From: JAFDCJ01 sp964527835
GTDB lineage: Bacteria > Desulfobacterota > Desulfobacteria > Desulfobacterales > JAFDCJ01
Assembly: GCA_964527835.1 (NCBI GenBank)
Contig: CAZGNV010000073.1
Coordinates: 1-19,873 of the forward strand
Direction of reading: 5' to 3'
DNA: 19,873 bases
Shown here: positions 1 through 6,770 of the stretch, piece after piece
Position numbering within the stretch: the stretch's first letter is position 1
Layout of the letters: every line of letters starts with the position of its first letter
Notes under the pieces: generated by a model
What the model was told of the DNA's origin: nothing
Databases searched by the model: none
What the model saw: the letters and a program-made list of their open reading frames with translations, nothing else
Translations under genes and position numbers: made by a program

Positions 1-6
1 TCAAAC

Positions 7-35
7 TTGATTCGACACCATTTTTCTGTCATATT
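7..35 (+). promoter_or_regulatory. Candidate sigma70 promoter of argS
   Basis: A TTGATT element at 7-12 and a CATATT element at 30-35 are separated by 17 bases. A transcript would start near position 42, about 80 bases before the argS start. The -10 and the three bases after it (CATATTGCG) are identical to those of the argG leader promoter at 5297-5305. This is pattern matching only. Confidence 0.4.
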
Positions 36-55
36 GCGGCGGATTCGCATAAATT

Positions 56-99
56 CGATTTTCCCCGTCCGGCGGACATTTTGGCTCGCGGGAAAATCG
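56..99 (+). other. Hairpin in the argS 5' leader
   Basis: CGATTTTCCC (56-65) is perfectly complementary to GGGAAAATCG (90-99), a 10-bp stem. A smaller GTCC/GGAC stem (67-70 with 74-77) sits inside the loop. It ends 7 bases before the argS Shine-Dalgarno AGAGG (107-111). No T-run follows, so it is not an intrinsic terminator. A role in translation or mRNA stability is possible but unproven. Confidence 0.45.
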
Positions 100-119
100 G
101 GAATATAGAGGTATACCCC

Positions 120-1886
120 ATGTCTTTTGAACAACTGGAAAAAACGATCCTGGAAAAAATCAGCGCCGCTGCAGATGAAGTGTTGGGCGAGCCTTGCCAG
201 GGGCTCGAAATCGGGTTTCCGCCCAACCCGCAAATGGGCCACTTCGCGGTGGGCTGCTTTGCCCTGGCAAAGCAGTTCCGCAAACCTCCAGCGCAAATCG
301 CCGGGATGATTGCCGGGCAGTTGAAACCCGATGCAGTGATCCAGGAGGCTGCTGCCGCCGGACCCTACATCAATCTGAAGATTGAAAGCCGGGTGCTCTT
401 TGGCGAACTGTGCCGCCGCATAATCGATGAAGATGCCGCCTACGGCACGTCCGCCATGGGCCGCGACAAGCGCGCCATGGTGGAATACCTGGCTCCCAAC
501 ACCAACAAGCCCCTGCACCTGGGGCATCTGCGCAACGGGGCGCTGGGCATGTCGGTGGCCAACATGCTGCAATCCTCCGGCTACCGGGTCGTCAAGGCCA
601 ATCTGGTCAATGACCGCGGGGTTCATATCTGCAAAAGCATGCTGGCCTGGCAGCGCTGGGGAAATGGGGCCACGCCGGAATCCGAGGGAATCAAGGGCGA
701 CCATTTTGTGGGTAAATATTACGTGCGCTATTCCCGGGAGGCCGAAAAAAACCCGCAGCTGGAAGACGAAGTCCAGCAAATGCTCCAGCGGTGGGAGGCC
801 GGCGACCCGCAGATTGTCGAGCTGTGGAAGAGGATGAACGGCTGGGTATATGAAGGCTTTGCTGAAACCTACCGCCGTTTCGGGCTGGAATTCGACGTTT
901 TTTATTATGAATCAGACACCTACAAACTGGGCAAAGACATTATCCAGAAGGGCATTGAAAAAAAGGTTTTCTCCACCGACGCCCAGGGAAATATCGTCTT
1001 CGTCCTGCCGGAAGAAACCTTCGGCCGCGATAAAGGCGCTGAGCGCAAAAAAGTCACCGTCCTGCGTCCCGACGGCACCAGCCTGTACATTACCCAGGAT
1101 ATCGGCACCGCCGTTTTGAAAATCACCGATCACAACCTGGACCATTCGATTTACGTGGTGGGCAGCGAGCAGGAATACCATTTCAAATGCCTGTTTGCGA
1201 TCCTGGATGCCTTGGGCTATGAATGGGCCCGCAACTGCCATCATCTTTCTTACGGCATGGTGTACCTGCCGGAAGGTAAAATGAAGTCCCGGGAAGGCAA
1301 AATCGTCGACGCCGATGATCTGATCAGCGAGATGATCAAACTGGCTGAAGCTGAAATCCGCCAGCGAGACCCGGCAGGCCGGCTTGCAGAAGATGAAATC
1401 AAAAGCAGGGCGGAAGTCATCGGCGTGGGGGCCATCAAGTTTTATCTGCTGCGGGTCAGACCGGCCCAGAGCATTAATTTTGACCCGGCCGAGTCCATCT
1501 CCTTTGACGGATTTACCGGCCCCTATTGCCAGTATGCCTATGCCCGGATCTGCGGCATCCTGGAAAAGGCGGGCCGTCCCGGGCAGGCAGGCGCCGATGC
1601 CGATTATTCCCTGCTGGGAAACGCGGAGGAGCTGCAATTGCTGCAGCAGATGTCCCTGCTTCCCGCAGAACTTAAAAATGCCGTCGAAGATTTGAATCCA
1701 TCAAAAATTGCCGTCTACATCTTCAACACGGCCAAGGCCTTCAACCAGTTTTACAACAAGCACCCGGTGCTGAAGGCCGGCAATGAACCGCTGGTAAATG
1801 CCCGGCTGGGGCTGATCCGGGCTGCCGCCGTGGTGCTCAAAAAGGGCCTGAACCTGCTGGGCGTCGAAGTCCTGGAAAACATGTAA
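120..1886 (+). CDS. argS: Arginyl-tRNA synthetase
   Basis: This cytoplasmic class I aminoacyl-tRNA synthetase charges tRNA-Arg with arginine. The product is 588 residues, normal for the family. An N-terminal ArgRS domain is followed by a catalytic Rossmann fold with the HIGH-class signature HLGH (133-136, within APNTNKPLHLGH). A KMSKS-type motif KMKSREG lies near 387-393, and the C-terminal DALR anticodon-binding domain contains FDGFTGPYCQYAYARI. I chose ATG 120 because AGAGG lies 8 bases upstream and the protein begins MSFEQLEK as in homologues. The frame is open further upstream from TTG 81, but that start would lie inside the leader hairpin and has no family support. argB follows after 114 bases. 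An arginine-sensing charging enzyme next to arginine biosynthesis genes is sensible. Identity is very secure. Confidence 0.97.
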   Translation: MSFEQLEKTILEKISAAADEVLGEPCQGLEIGFPPNPQMGHFAVGCFALAKQFRKPPAQIAGMIAGQLKPDAVIQEAAAAGPYINLKIESRVLFGELCRRIIDEDAAYGTSAMGRDKRAMVEYLAPNTNKPLHLGHLRNGALGMSVANMLQSSGYRVVKANLVNDRGVHICKSMLAWQRWGNGATPESEGIKGDHFVGKYYVRYSREAEKNPQLEDEVQQMLQRWEAGDPQIVELWKRMNGWVYEGFAETYRRFGLEFDVFYYESDTYKLGKDIIQKGIEKKVFSTDAQGNIVFVLPEETFGRDKGAERKKVTVLRPDGTSLYITQDIGTAVLKITDHNLDHSIYVVGSEQEYHFKCLFAILDALGYEWARNCHHLSYGMVYLPEGKMKSREGKIVDADDLISEMIKLAEAEIRQRDPAGRLAEDEIKSRAEVIGVGAIKFYLLRVRPAQSINFDPAESISFDGFTGPYCQYAYARICGILEKAGRPGQAGADADYSLLGNAEELQLLQQMSLLPAELKNAVEDLNPSKIAVYIFNTAKAFNQFYNKHPVLKAGNEPLVNARLGLIRAAAVVLKKGLNLLGVEVLENM

Positions 1887-1941
1887 CCATCGAGCTGACG
1901 CTTAATGCGTCCGTTGCCAGTTGCCGGTGGTTTCAATCTTT

Positions 1942-1968
1942 TTGGCTGCAACTCTTTTAACATATACT
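1942..1968 (+). promoter_or_regulatory. Weak candidate promoter before argB
   Basis: TATACT (1963-1968, five of six matches to the -10 consensus) lies in the 114-base argS-argB gap. Upstream there is only a poor -35 (TTGGCT, 1942-1947) at 15 bases. It may give argB expression independent of argS. Support is limited to the -10 match. Confidence 0.25.
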
Positions 1969-2000
1969 TATGCCAGGAAAATAAAAAGGTCCCATCTCCG

Positions 2001-2780
2001 ATGAAATCCAGGATTCTCATCAAAATCGGCGGCCGCGCCTTTGAAGGCCGGCAAGGCTTCCAGGAGCTGGCCGCGGCCATTCGGCAAAACGCGCCGGCAG
2101 AAATCATCCTCGTCCACGGCGGCGGGGCGGAAATCTCCCGGGCCCTCAAAGCTGCGGGAAGAACCACCCGGTTTGTCGACGGCATCCGGGTGACCGGCGA
2201 CGCAGACATCAAAATCGTCGAAGAAGTGCTCACCGGGACCATCAACCAACGCATCGTCTCCTGGTTGCGCGCCGCCGGCATTGCGTGCCGGGGCCTGTCC
2301 GGCAAAACCGGACAGCTGCTGGTCGTCGAGCCGCTGATCCGCGGCGGCCAGGACCTGGGTTATGTGGGCAAAATCAAGCAGGTCAACGCCGGGATCGTCC
2401 TGAAAACCATGGCCAACGGACAGGTGCCGGTGGTCTCTCCCATCTCCGCCGACGGAAAGGGCGCCAGCTACAACGTCAATGCCGACAGCGCGGCCGCCGC
2501 CCTGGCGGCAGCGGCCGGCTGCACCGATCTTGTTTTTGTCACCGATGTTCCCGGGGTCCTGGTAAACGATGAGATGCTGCCCTCTTTGGGCATCGAAAAA
2601 GCCCGGGCCCTGATTGCGGGCGGAACCATCCGGGGCGGCATGGTGGCCAAAATGGAAGCGGCCTTTGAAGCCCTGCATCAAAATGTGGCCCGGGTGCACA
2701 TCCTCCAGTGGCAGGGCCCGGCAACCCTTGGCAGGATCGTCAACCGCAAATCAATCACCGGGACTACTATCCAGTCCTAG
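2001..2780 (+). CDS. argB: Acetylglutamate kinase
   Basis: It phosphorylates N-acetyl-L-glutamate with ATP, the second step of arginine biosynthesis, in the cytoplasm. The 259-residue product has the amino-acid kinase fold. It shows KIGG with Lys8, the HGGG loop (39-42), the substrate-binding region FVDGIRVT (Arg63), YNVNAD with Asn158 and Asp162, and Lys217 in GGMVAK. These four residues occupy the same numbered positions as the known catalytic residues of the E. coli enzyme. The length, and the absence of an N-terminal helix before Lys8, match the short E. coli type that arginine does not feedback-inhibit. ATG 2001 is preceded by AAAGG (1985-1989). An in-frame ATG at 1905 would add 32 unrelated residues. 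The deacetylase gene follows after 32 bases, suggesting one transcript. LysW-type aminoadipate kinases (LysZ) are related, but no LysW gene is visible. Confidence 0.92.
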   Translation: MKSRILIKIGGRAFEGRQGFQELAAAIRQNAPAEIILVHGGGAEISRALKAAGRTTRFVDGIRVTGDADIKIVEEVLTGTINQRIVSWLRAAGIACRGLSGKTGQLLVVEPLIRGGQDLGYVGKIKQVNAGIVLKTMANGQVPVVSPISADGKGASYNVNADSAAAALAAAAGCTDLVFVTDVPGVLVNDEMLPSLGIEKARALIAGGTIRGGMVAKMEAAFEALHQNVARVHILQWQGPATLGRIVNRKSITGTTIQS

Positions 2781-2812
2781 ACACGGCGCCGCCGTTGTGC
2801 AAAGGATGTTCG

Positions 2813-3943
2813 ATGAAAACCCGTATGGTTGACCTTTTAAGCACCCTGGTCGGTATCAATTCGGTCAACAGCACCCTGTCCGGAGGGCCCGGAGAAGGCG
2901 AAATCGCCGGGTTTATTCAGCACTATCTCCAGGGGTTGCAACTGGATGCCGAGATGCAAACCATCACGCCGGGCAGATGCAATGTGGTGGCAACGATCCC
3001 GGGCCGCACCCGCAACACCTGCTTGCTGTTAAACGGCCACCTGGATACGGTGGGCGTCGAGGGCATGCCGGATCCGTTCACGCTGCAGCAGCAAGGTGAC
3101 AGACTTTCAGGCCGCGGGACCTATGACATGAAAGGCAGCCTGGCGGTGATGCTGCTGCTGGCGGAATATTTCACCCGCCATCCGCCCCCGCTGGATGTCT
3201 GGCTTGTCTTTACAGCCGATGAAGAAGACAAAAGCATCGGCATGGAGCATTTCGTGACCCACCGGATGCCCGCAATGACCCCGGCACCGGAGGCGGCGAT
3301 CATCCTGGAGCCCACCGAGCTGCAGATCGGCACCTGCCACAAGGGATTCGCGTGGTATGAAATCGAGGTGACCGGCAAAGCCGCCCACGGCAGCCGGCCG
3401 GAGGAAGGCGTGGATGCCATCCTGCCGCTGAAAGCCGCCCTGCAGGAGTTAAATCGCATCCAGACCGAGCTGTCAAAGCGGCCGCCGGACCCCCTGCTGG
3501 GTCGGGCCACGCTGCATGCCGCCACCATTTCCGGCGGCAGCGAGCTGAGCGTGATCCCGGCCCGGTCAAAACTCCAATGGGAACAGCGCACCCTGCCGGC
3601 AGAATCGCATCAACAAGTAGACCGGGAGCTGGAGCGCATCATCGGAGCGGTGCGCGCCCTGCCCGGCAGCCATGGGGTCAGCGGCCGCAAATTTTTTGCC
3701 AGAAACCCCTACCGGGTCGCCGACGGTGCGAAAATATTAAAGCGGCTGCAAAAAGCCGCCCCGCACGCTGAACCTGCGGGGCTTTCTTTCTGGGCGGACT
3801 CGGGTCTGCTCGGTGCTACGGGCATTGACTGCGTGCTGTTCGGCCCCGTGGGCCACGGCGCCCACGCGATCGACGAGTGGGTCAGTCTGCAAAGCCTGGT
3901 AAGCGTTTATGAGGTTTTAAAGCGGTTAATATCGGATTATTGA
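2813..3943 (+). CDS. argE: M20 family deacetylase, ArgE-like
   Basis: This is probably acetylornithine deacetylase, which hydrolyses N-acetylornithine to ornithine with a di-metal centre. The 376-residue product carries the M20 metal ligands in order: His76 and Asp78 in NGHLDT, Asp105 in GRGTYDMKG, the catalytic Glu pair in TADEED (137-138), Glu166 in ILEPTE, and C-terminal His351 in GHGAHAIDE. The HGSRPEEGVDA segment belongs to the lid/dimerisation domain. ATG 2813 is preceded by AAAGGA (2801-2806) with 6 bases spacing; the longer in-frame start at 2708 overlaps argB. Position 32 bases after argB supports the arginine role. DapE (succinyl-diaminopimelate desuccinylase) and LysK are close relatives that motifs alone cannot exclude, so the family is certain and the substrate inferred. 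Confidence 0.8.
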   Translation: MKTRMVDLLSTLVGINSVNSTLSGGPGEGEIAGFIQHYLQGLQLDAEMQTITPGRCNVVATIPGRTRNTCLLLNGHLDTVGVEGMPDPFTLQQQGDRLSGRGTYDMKGSLAVMLLLAEYFTRHPPPLDVWLVFTADEEDKSIGMEHFVTHRMPAMTPAPEAAIILEPTELQIGTCHKGFAWYEIEVTGKAAHGSRPEEGVDAILPLKAALQELNRIQTELSKRPPDPLLGRATLHAATISGGSELSVIPARSKLQWEQRTLPAESHQQVDRELERIIGAVRALPGSHGVSGRKFFARNPYRVADGAKILKRLQKAAPHAEPAGLSFWADSGLLGATGIDCVLFGPVGHGAHAIDEWVSLQSLVSVYEVLKRLISDY

Positions 3944-3964
3944 GCCCGCCCGGATATGATGGAA

Positions 3965-4012
3965 CCGTAAAAAGTCGCATTTTCTCGCTTCGCTCGAAAA
4001 TGACTTTTACGG
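3965..4012. repeat. Long imperfect palindrome between convergent genes
   Basis: CCGTAAAAAGTC (3965-3976) pairs with GACTTTTACGG (4002-4012), allowing one bulged A. After a small bulge, ATTTTC (3979-3984) pairs with GAAAAT (3996-4001). The loop region is TCGCTTCGCT. The structure lies between the deacetylase (ending 3943) and the convergent aminotransferase, and could terminate both. The final Pro codon and TAA stop of the aminotransferase (4007-4012) are inside it. It resembles dispersed palindromic intergenic repeats; only one copy is in this window. Confidence 0.6.
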
Positions 4013-5158
4013 GACCGTCAGATATTGCTTAAAGGCTTTTCCCAGCCGCCGCGCCCCTTCTTCCAGCTGTTCGGCTTCAAAATAGGAGATCCCCAGCCGG
4101 GCGCAGTGACTCAGCCGCCGGCTACCGGAAAATTTTGCCCCCGGCAGAAAGGCGACATCGCAGGACCGGCAGATCGGCAGCAGCTTTTCGGTATCCACCC
4201 CCCGGTCAAAGCGCAGCCAGATGAAAAATCCCCCCTGCGGCTGTTCAAAGCGCACCGAGGCCGGCAGATGCTCCCGCAATGCGGCCTGCAGGCAATTCAT
4301 GCGCCGGGCATACACTTTTTTCAAATGTTCAAGATGTTCCTGCTGCAGGCCCAGCTCGATGGCGCTGCCCACCAGTGCTGAAGTAAACGGATTCAATCCG
4401 CCGCCGCTGTCCAGCAGGCCGCTTTTGACAAAGCGCTCGAGCAAAGCGGGTGCCGCCTGAATCCATCCCAGGCGCAGTCCCGGGGCCAGGATTTTTGAAA
4501 ACGACCCCAGCGACAGCACCGTTCCCCCGCCGGCATATCCTCCCAGCGGCGGCGGTATCTCACCGCCGTAGGACAGCAGGTGATAGACCTCGTCGGCGAC
4601 GATCAAAAATTGATGCTCCCGGCTCAACTGCACCAGCTTGTCGCGCCGGGCGGCCGACAGGGTCACGCTGGCGGGATTGTGGAAACTGGGGATGGTATAC
4701 AGGAACACGGGTTTGTGGATTGCCAGTTTTTCTTCCAGGGCCTCGATGATCAGCCCGTCTTGATCCATGGGCAGGCGCATCACCTCAAGCCCGTGATCGG
4801 CAAAAATCCGCAGGGCCAGAAAATAAGTGGGCTCTTCCACGAAGATCACATCCCCGGGCCGGCAAAAAAGAGCGCAAATCAGGTGCAGACCCAACGAAGC
4901 TCCGGCGGTCACAAACAGCTGCCGCTCATCGACCGGCACTGCATACCGGGCGCTGAGAAACTTTGCCAGCGCAATCCGAAAATACCCGTCGCCCTGCTCG
5001 TAGCCGTAAGCCAGCAGCGAGGCATCGCCCCGGCCGAGGCGGTCGGCGGCGGCCTTTTCCATCAACGCCAGGGGGAGCAGCCCGGGCCCGGGCTGCCCGG
5101 ATCCCAGATCGATGAACCCGGGCGGCATTTCTATCTGGGTGACTCTGATCGCATCCAT
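4007..5158 (-). CDS. PLP-dependent class I/II aminotransferase
   Basis: A fold-type I aminotransferase of about 383 residues, closest in feel to the LysN / 2-aminoadipate transaminase and MocR C-terminal-domain group. Visible motifs are GQPGPGLLP near the N-terminus, the cofactor-binding TAGASLGLHL (84-93), Asn161 in PSFHNP, Asp189 and Tyr192 in VADEVYHLL, and Lys222 in SLGSFSKILAPGLRLGW as the PLP Schiff-base lysine. There is no N-terminal helix-turn-helix, so it is an enzyme rather than a MocR regulator. ATG 5158 is preferred because GGGAG lies 5 bases upstream; ATG 5170 would add four residues but lacks a ribosome-binding site. Substrate is unknown. Its convergent position next to argB/argE suggests amino-acid metabolism, but ordinary ArgD is a class III enzyme and this is not. 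The last two codons come from the 3965-4012 palindrome. Confidence 0.85.
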   Translation of the reverse strand: MDAIRVTQIEMPPGFIDLGSGQPGPGLLPLALMEKAAADRLGRGDASLLAYGYEQGDGYFRIALAKFLSARYAVPVDERQLFVTAGASLGLHLICALFCRPGDVIFVEEPTYFLALRIFADHGLEVMRLPMDQDGLIIEALEEKLAIHKPVFLYTIPSFHNPASVTLSAARRDKLVQLSREHQFLIVADEVYHLLSYGGEIPPPLGGYAGGGTVLSLGSFSKILAPGLRLGWIQAAPALLERFVKSGLLDSGGGLNPFTSALVGSAIELGLQQEHLEHLKKVYARRMNCLQAALREHLPASVRFEQPQGGFFIWLRFDRGVDTEKLLPICRSCDVAFLPGAKFSGSRRLSHCARLGISYFEAEQLEEGARRLGKAFKQYLTVP

Positions 5159-5273
5159 GGCATCTCCCATTTATTCCACGCAGCAAGGACTTAATTTCAT
5201 ACCGGTTGAAAGAAAATATCATGCGCCGGCCAATTCTCACCTTCAGCGGTCCAGATTTTTAACAATTTCACTG

Positions 5274-5302
5274 TTGACAAGCAATCTGTTTTTTGCCATA
5301 TT
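5274..5302 (+). promoter_or_regulatory. Promoter of the argG leader operon
   Basis: A perfect -35 TTGACA (5274-5279) is followed after 17 bases by CATATT (5297-5302). Transcription would start near 5309, giving a leader of about 190 bases before argG that contains the Arg-rich peptide and terminator. It is the only good promoter between the divergent aminotransferase and argG. No convincing ArgR-type operator was seen by eye. Confidence 0.65.
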
Positions 5303-5335
5303 GCGTTGAAAATTTACCGTCAAGGATTTTTAACC

Positions 5336-5422
5336 ATGAATCAATGCCGCACCAGCACCCGCATCCGTTACCGCCGCCGCCGTTGCCGACAAGCGGCCGG
5401 GTGTTTTGTGTGCTGGACCTGA
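5336..5422 (+). CDS. Arg-rich leader peptide of the argG-carAB operon
   Basis: This 28-codon ORF is too short for ordinary gene calling. ATG 5336 has a Shine-Dalgarno AAGGA (5322-5326) 9 bases upstream, and the frame ends at TGA 5420-5422. Eight of 28 residues are Arg (positions 5, 9, 11, 13, 14, 15, 16, 18), concentrated in the run RIRYRRRRCR. The rest is ordinary apart from four Cys. It lies between a good promoter and a strong intrinsic terminator directly upstream of argG. This is the arrangement of ribosome-mediated attenuators such as those of the his, trp and leu operons: the peptide is rich in the amino acid the operon makes. I infer that slow decoding of the Arg codons (5372-5389) when charged tRNA-Arg is low prevents termination. 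The peptide itself probably has no other function. Confidence 0.82.
   Translation: MNQCRTSTRIRYRRRRCRQAAGCFVCWT
5352..5416 (+). promoter_or_regulatory. Attenuator 1:2 (anti-antiterminator) hairpin
   Basis: CCAGCAC (5352-5358) can pair with GTGCTGG (5410-5416), and the overlapping CACCCG (5356-5361) can pair with CGGGTG (5398-5403). Either pairing would sequester the 5' strand of the antiterminator. This matches the pause, or 1:2, structure of classical attenuators. Pairing was found by eye, without energy calculation. Confidence 0.5.
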
Positions 5423-5462
5423 TGTTAGCGAAAATACAAAAGGACACCACCAAAGCCCCGGC
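5396..5462 (+). promoter_or_regulatory. Attenuator 2:3 antiterminator pairing
   Basis: GCCGGG (5396-5401) is complementary to CCCGGC (5457-5462), the 3' part of the terminator's left arm. After an internal loop, TTTG (5405-5408) pairs with CAAA (5451-5454), and GTG (5410-5412) pairs with CAC (5448-5450). Forming it destroys the terminator. A ribosome stalled at 5372-5389 leaves 5401 onward free. A ribosome reaching the stop at 5420 would cover most of the 5' strand. Confidence 0.55.
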
Positions 5463-5482
5463 AGCCGCCGGGGCTTTTTTTA
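5452..5482 (+). terminator. Intrinsic terminator in the argG leader
   Basis: AAAGCCCCGGC (5452-5462) and GCCGGGGCTTT (5467-5477) form a perfect 11-bp stem with a 4-base loop, running into TTTTTT (5475-5480). It ends only about 5 bases before the argG Shine-Dalgarno AAAGGAG (5486-5492). No complete upstream gene other than the leader peptide is read in this direction, so the hairpin has to be a regulated attenuator of argG. Confidence 0.88.
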
Positions 5483-5499
5483 TTTAAAGGAGAAAACCG

Positions 5500-6765
5500 A
5501 TGAAAAAACCCACCGTCAACAAAGTCGTGCTCGCTTACAGCGGCGGGCTGGACACGTCAGTGATCGTTCCCTGGCTGAAAAACAATTACGGCAACTGCGA
5601 GGTGATCTGTTTCACGGCCGACCTGGGCCAGCAGGAAGAGCTCGACGGCCTGGAGGACAAAGCCCTGGCCTCGGGCGCCAGCAAGCTGGTGGTCATGGAC
5701 CTGCGCGAGGAGTTTCTCACCGACTACGTATTTCCGACCCTGCAGGCCGGCGCGGTCTACGAGCGTGATTATCTGCTGGGAACCTCCATGGCCCGCCCCC
5801 TGATTGCCAAAAAAATGGTGGAGCTCGCCGAAGCCGAAGGCGCGGATGCAGTGGCCCACGGCTGCACGGGCAAGGGCAACGACCAGGTGCGTTTTGAACT
5901 GACGGTCATGGCGCTCAACCCGAAGCTGAAAGTCATCGCCCCCTGGCGCGAATGGGAAATCCGCAGCCGGGAAGACGCCATCCGCTATGCCACCCAATAC
6001 AACATCCCTTTGGCCCAGACGGAAAAAGACATCTACAGCCGGGACCGCAACATCTTTCATCTCTCCCACGAGGGGGGGCTGCTGGAAGACCCCTGGAATG
6101 AGCCCGATGAGGCCATGTACCAGTTGACCATCGATCCCCGCCAGGCACCGGATGAACCTGAATATGTCGAAATCGGCTTCGAGCAGGGCAACCCGGTCCA
6201 ATTAAACGGCGAGCGGCTGTCGGCGGTGGAAATGTTTACCCGCCTGAACGAAATCGCCGGCGCCCACGGTGTCGGCCGGGTGGACATCGTTGAAAACCGC
6301 CTGGTGGGAATGAAAAGCCGAGGCGTATACGAGACCCCGGCGGGCACGGTTATCTTCCGTGCCCACCAGGCCCTGGAAAGCATCTGTCTGGACAAGTACA
6401 CCATGCATTACAAGGATTTCGTGGCGGTCAAGTATGCCGAGCTGGTTTACAACGGCATGTGGTTCATGCAGCTGCGCCAGGCCCTGGACGCCTTCGTGCA
6501 GGCCACCCAGCAGCGGGTTTCGGGCACGGTGCGCCTGAAACTGTTCAAGGGCAACATCATGATTGCCGGCCGCAAAAGCCCCACCAGCCTGTACCGTGAG
6601 GATTACGCCTCCTTCGGCGAGGAGGATGTCTACAACCAGAAAGACGCCCAGGGATTCATCCAGCTGTTCGGCCTGCCGCTGAAGGTCGAGGCCCTGCTGG
6701 CTATTGACGGCGGCGGTGAAAGCCGCTATCACAGACCGGACTATACCAAGTTCAAACGGGATTAA
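5500..6765 (+). CDS. argG: Argininosuccinate synthase
   Basis: It condenses citrulline and aspartate with ATP to argininosuccinate, the penultimate arginine step, in the cytoplasm as a homotetramer. The product is 421 residues, at the long end of the bacterial norm. The N-terminal N-type ATP pyrophosphatase loop AYSGGLDTS (12-20) and the synthetase motif HGCTGKGNDQVRFE (from His120) are both intact. The downstream part contains GRVDIVENRLVGMKSRGVYE, typical of the family. ATG 5500 follows AAAGGAG (5486-5492) by 7 bases. It heads an operon with carA (5 bases downstream) and carB. Transcription must pass the leader terminator at 5452-5482, so arginine-dependent attenuation is predicted. Identity is very secure. 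Confidence 0.97.
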   Translation: MKKPTVNKVVLAYSGGLDTSVIVPWLKNNYGNCEVICFTADLGQQEELDGLEDKALASGASKLVVMDLREEFLTDYVFPTLQAGAVYERDYLLGTSMARPLIAKKMVELAEAEGADAVAHGCTGKGNDQVRFELTVMALNPKLKVIAPWREWEIRSREDAIRYATQYNIPLAQTEKDIYSRDRNIFHLSHEGGLLEDPWNEPDEAMYQLTIDPRQAPDEPEYVEIGFEQGNPVQLNGERLSAVEMFTRLNEIAGAHGVGRVDIVENRLVGMKSRGVYETPAGTVIFRAHQALESICLDKYTMHYKDFVAVKYAELVYNGMWFMQLRQALDAFVQATQQRVSGTVRLKLFKGNIMIAGRKSPTSLYREDYASFGEEDVYNQKDAQGFIQLFGLPLKVEALLAIDGGGESRYHRPDYTKFKRD

Positions 6766-6770
6766 TTCTT

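Noticed and set aside
34..108. Arg-containing open frame in the argS leader (TTG 34 to TAG 106-108) with paired CGG codons, possible second arginine leader peptide
   Set aside because: It has no ATG, no ribosome-binding site, overlaps the likely promoter, and the following hairpin lacks a T-run.
912..1637. Long - strand open frame inside argS
   Set aside because: Shadow of a GC-rich coding sequence; no ribosome-binding site and no recognisable motif, while the + strand is unambiguous argS.
4580..5194. + strand open frame opposite the aminotransferase
   Set aside because: Composition is that of an antisense frame, and the - strand carries clear PLP-enzyme motifs.
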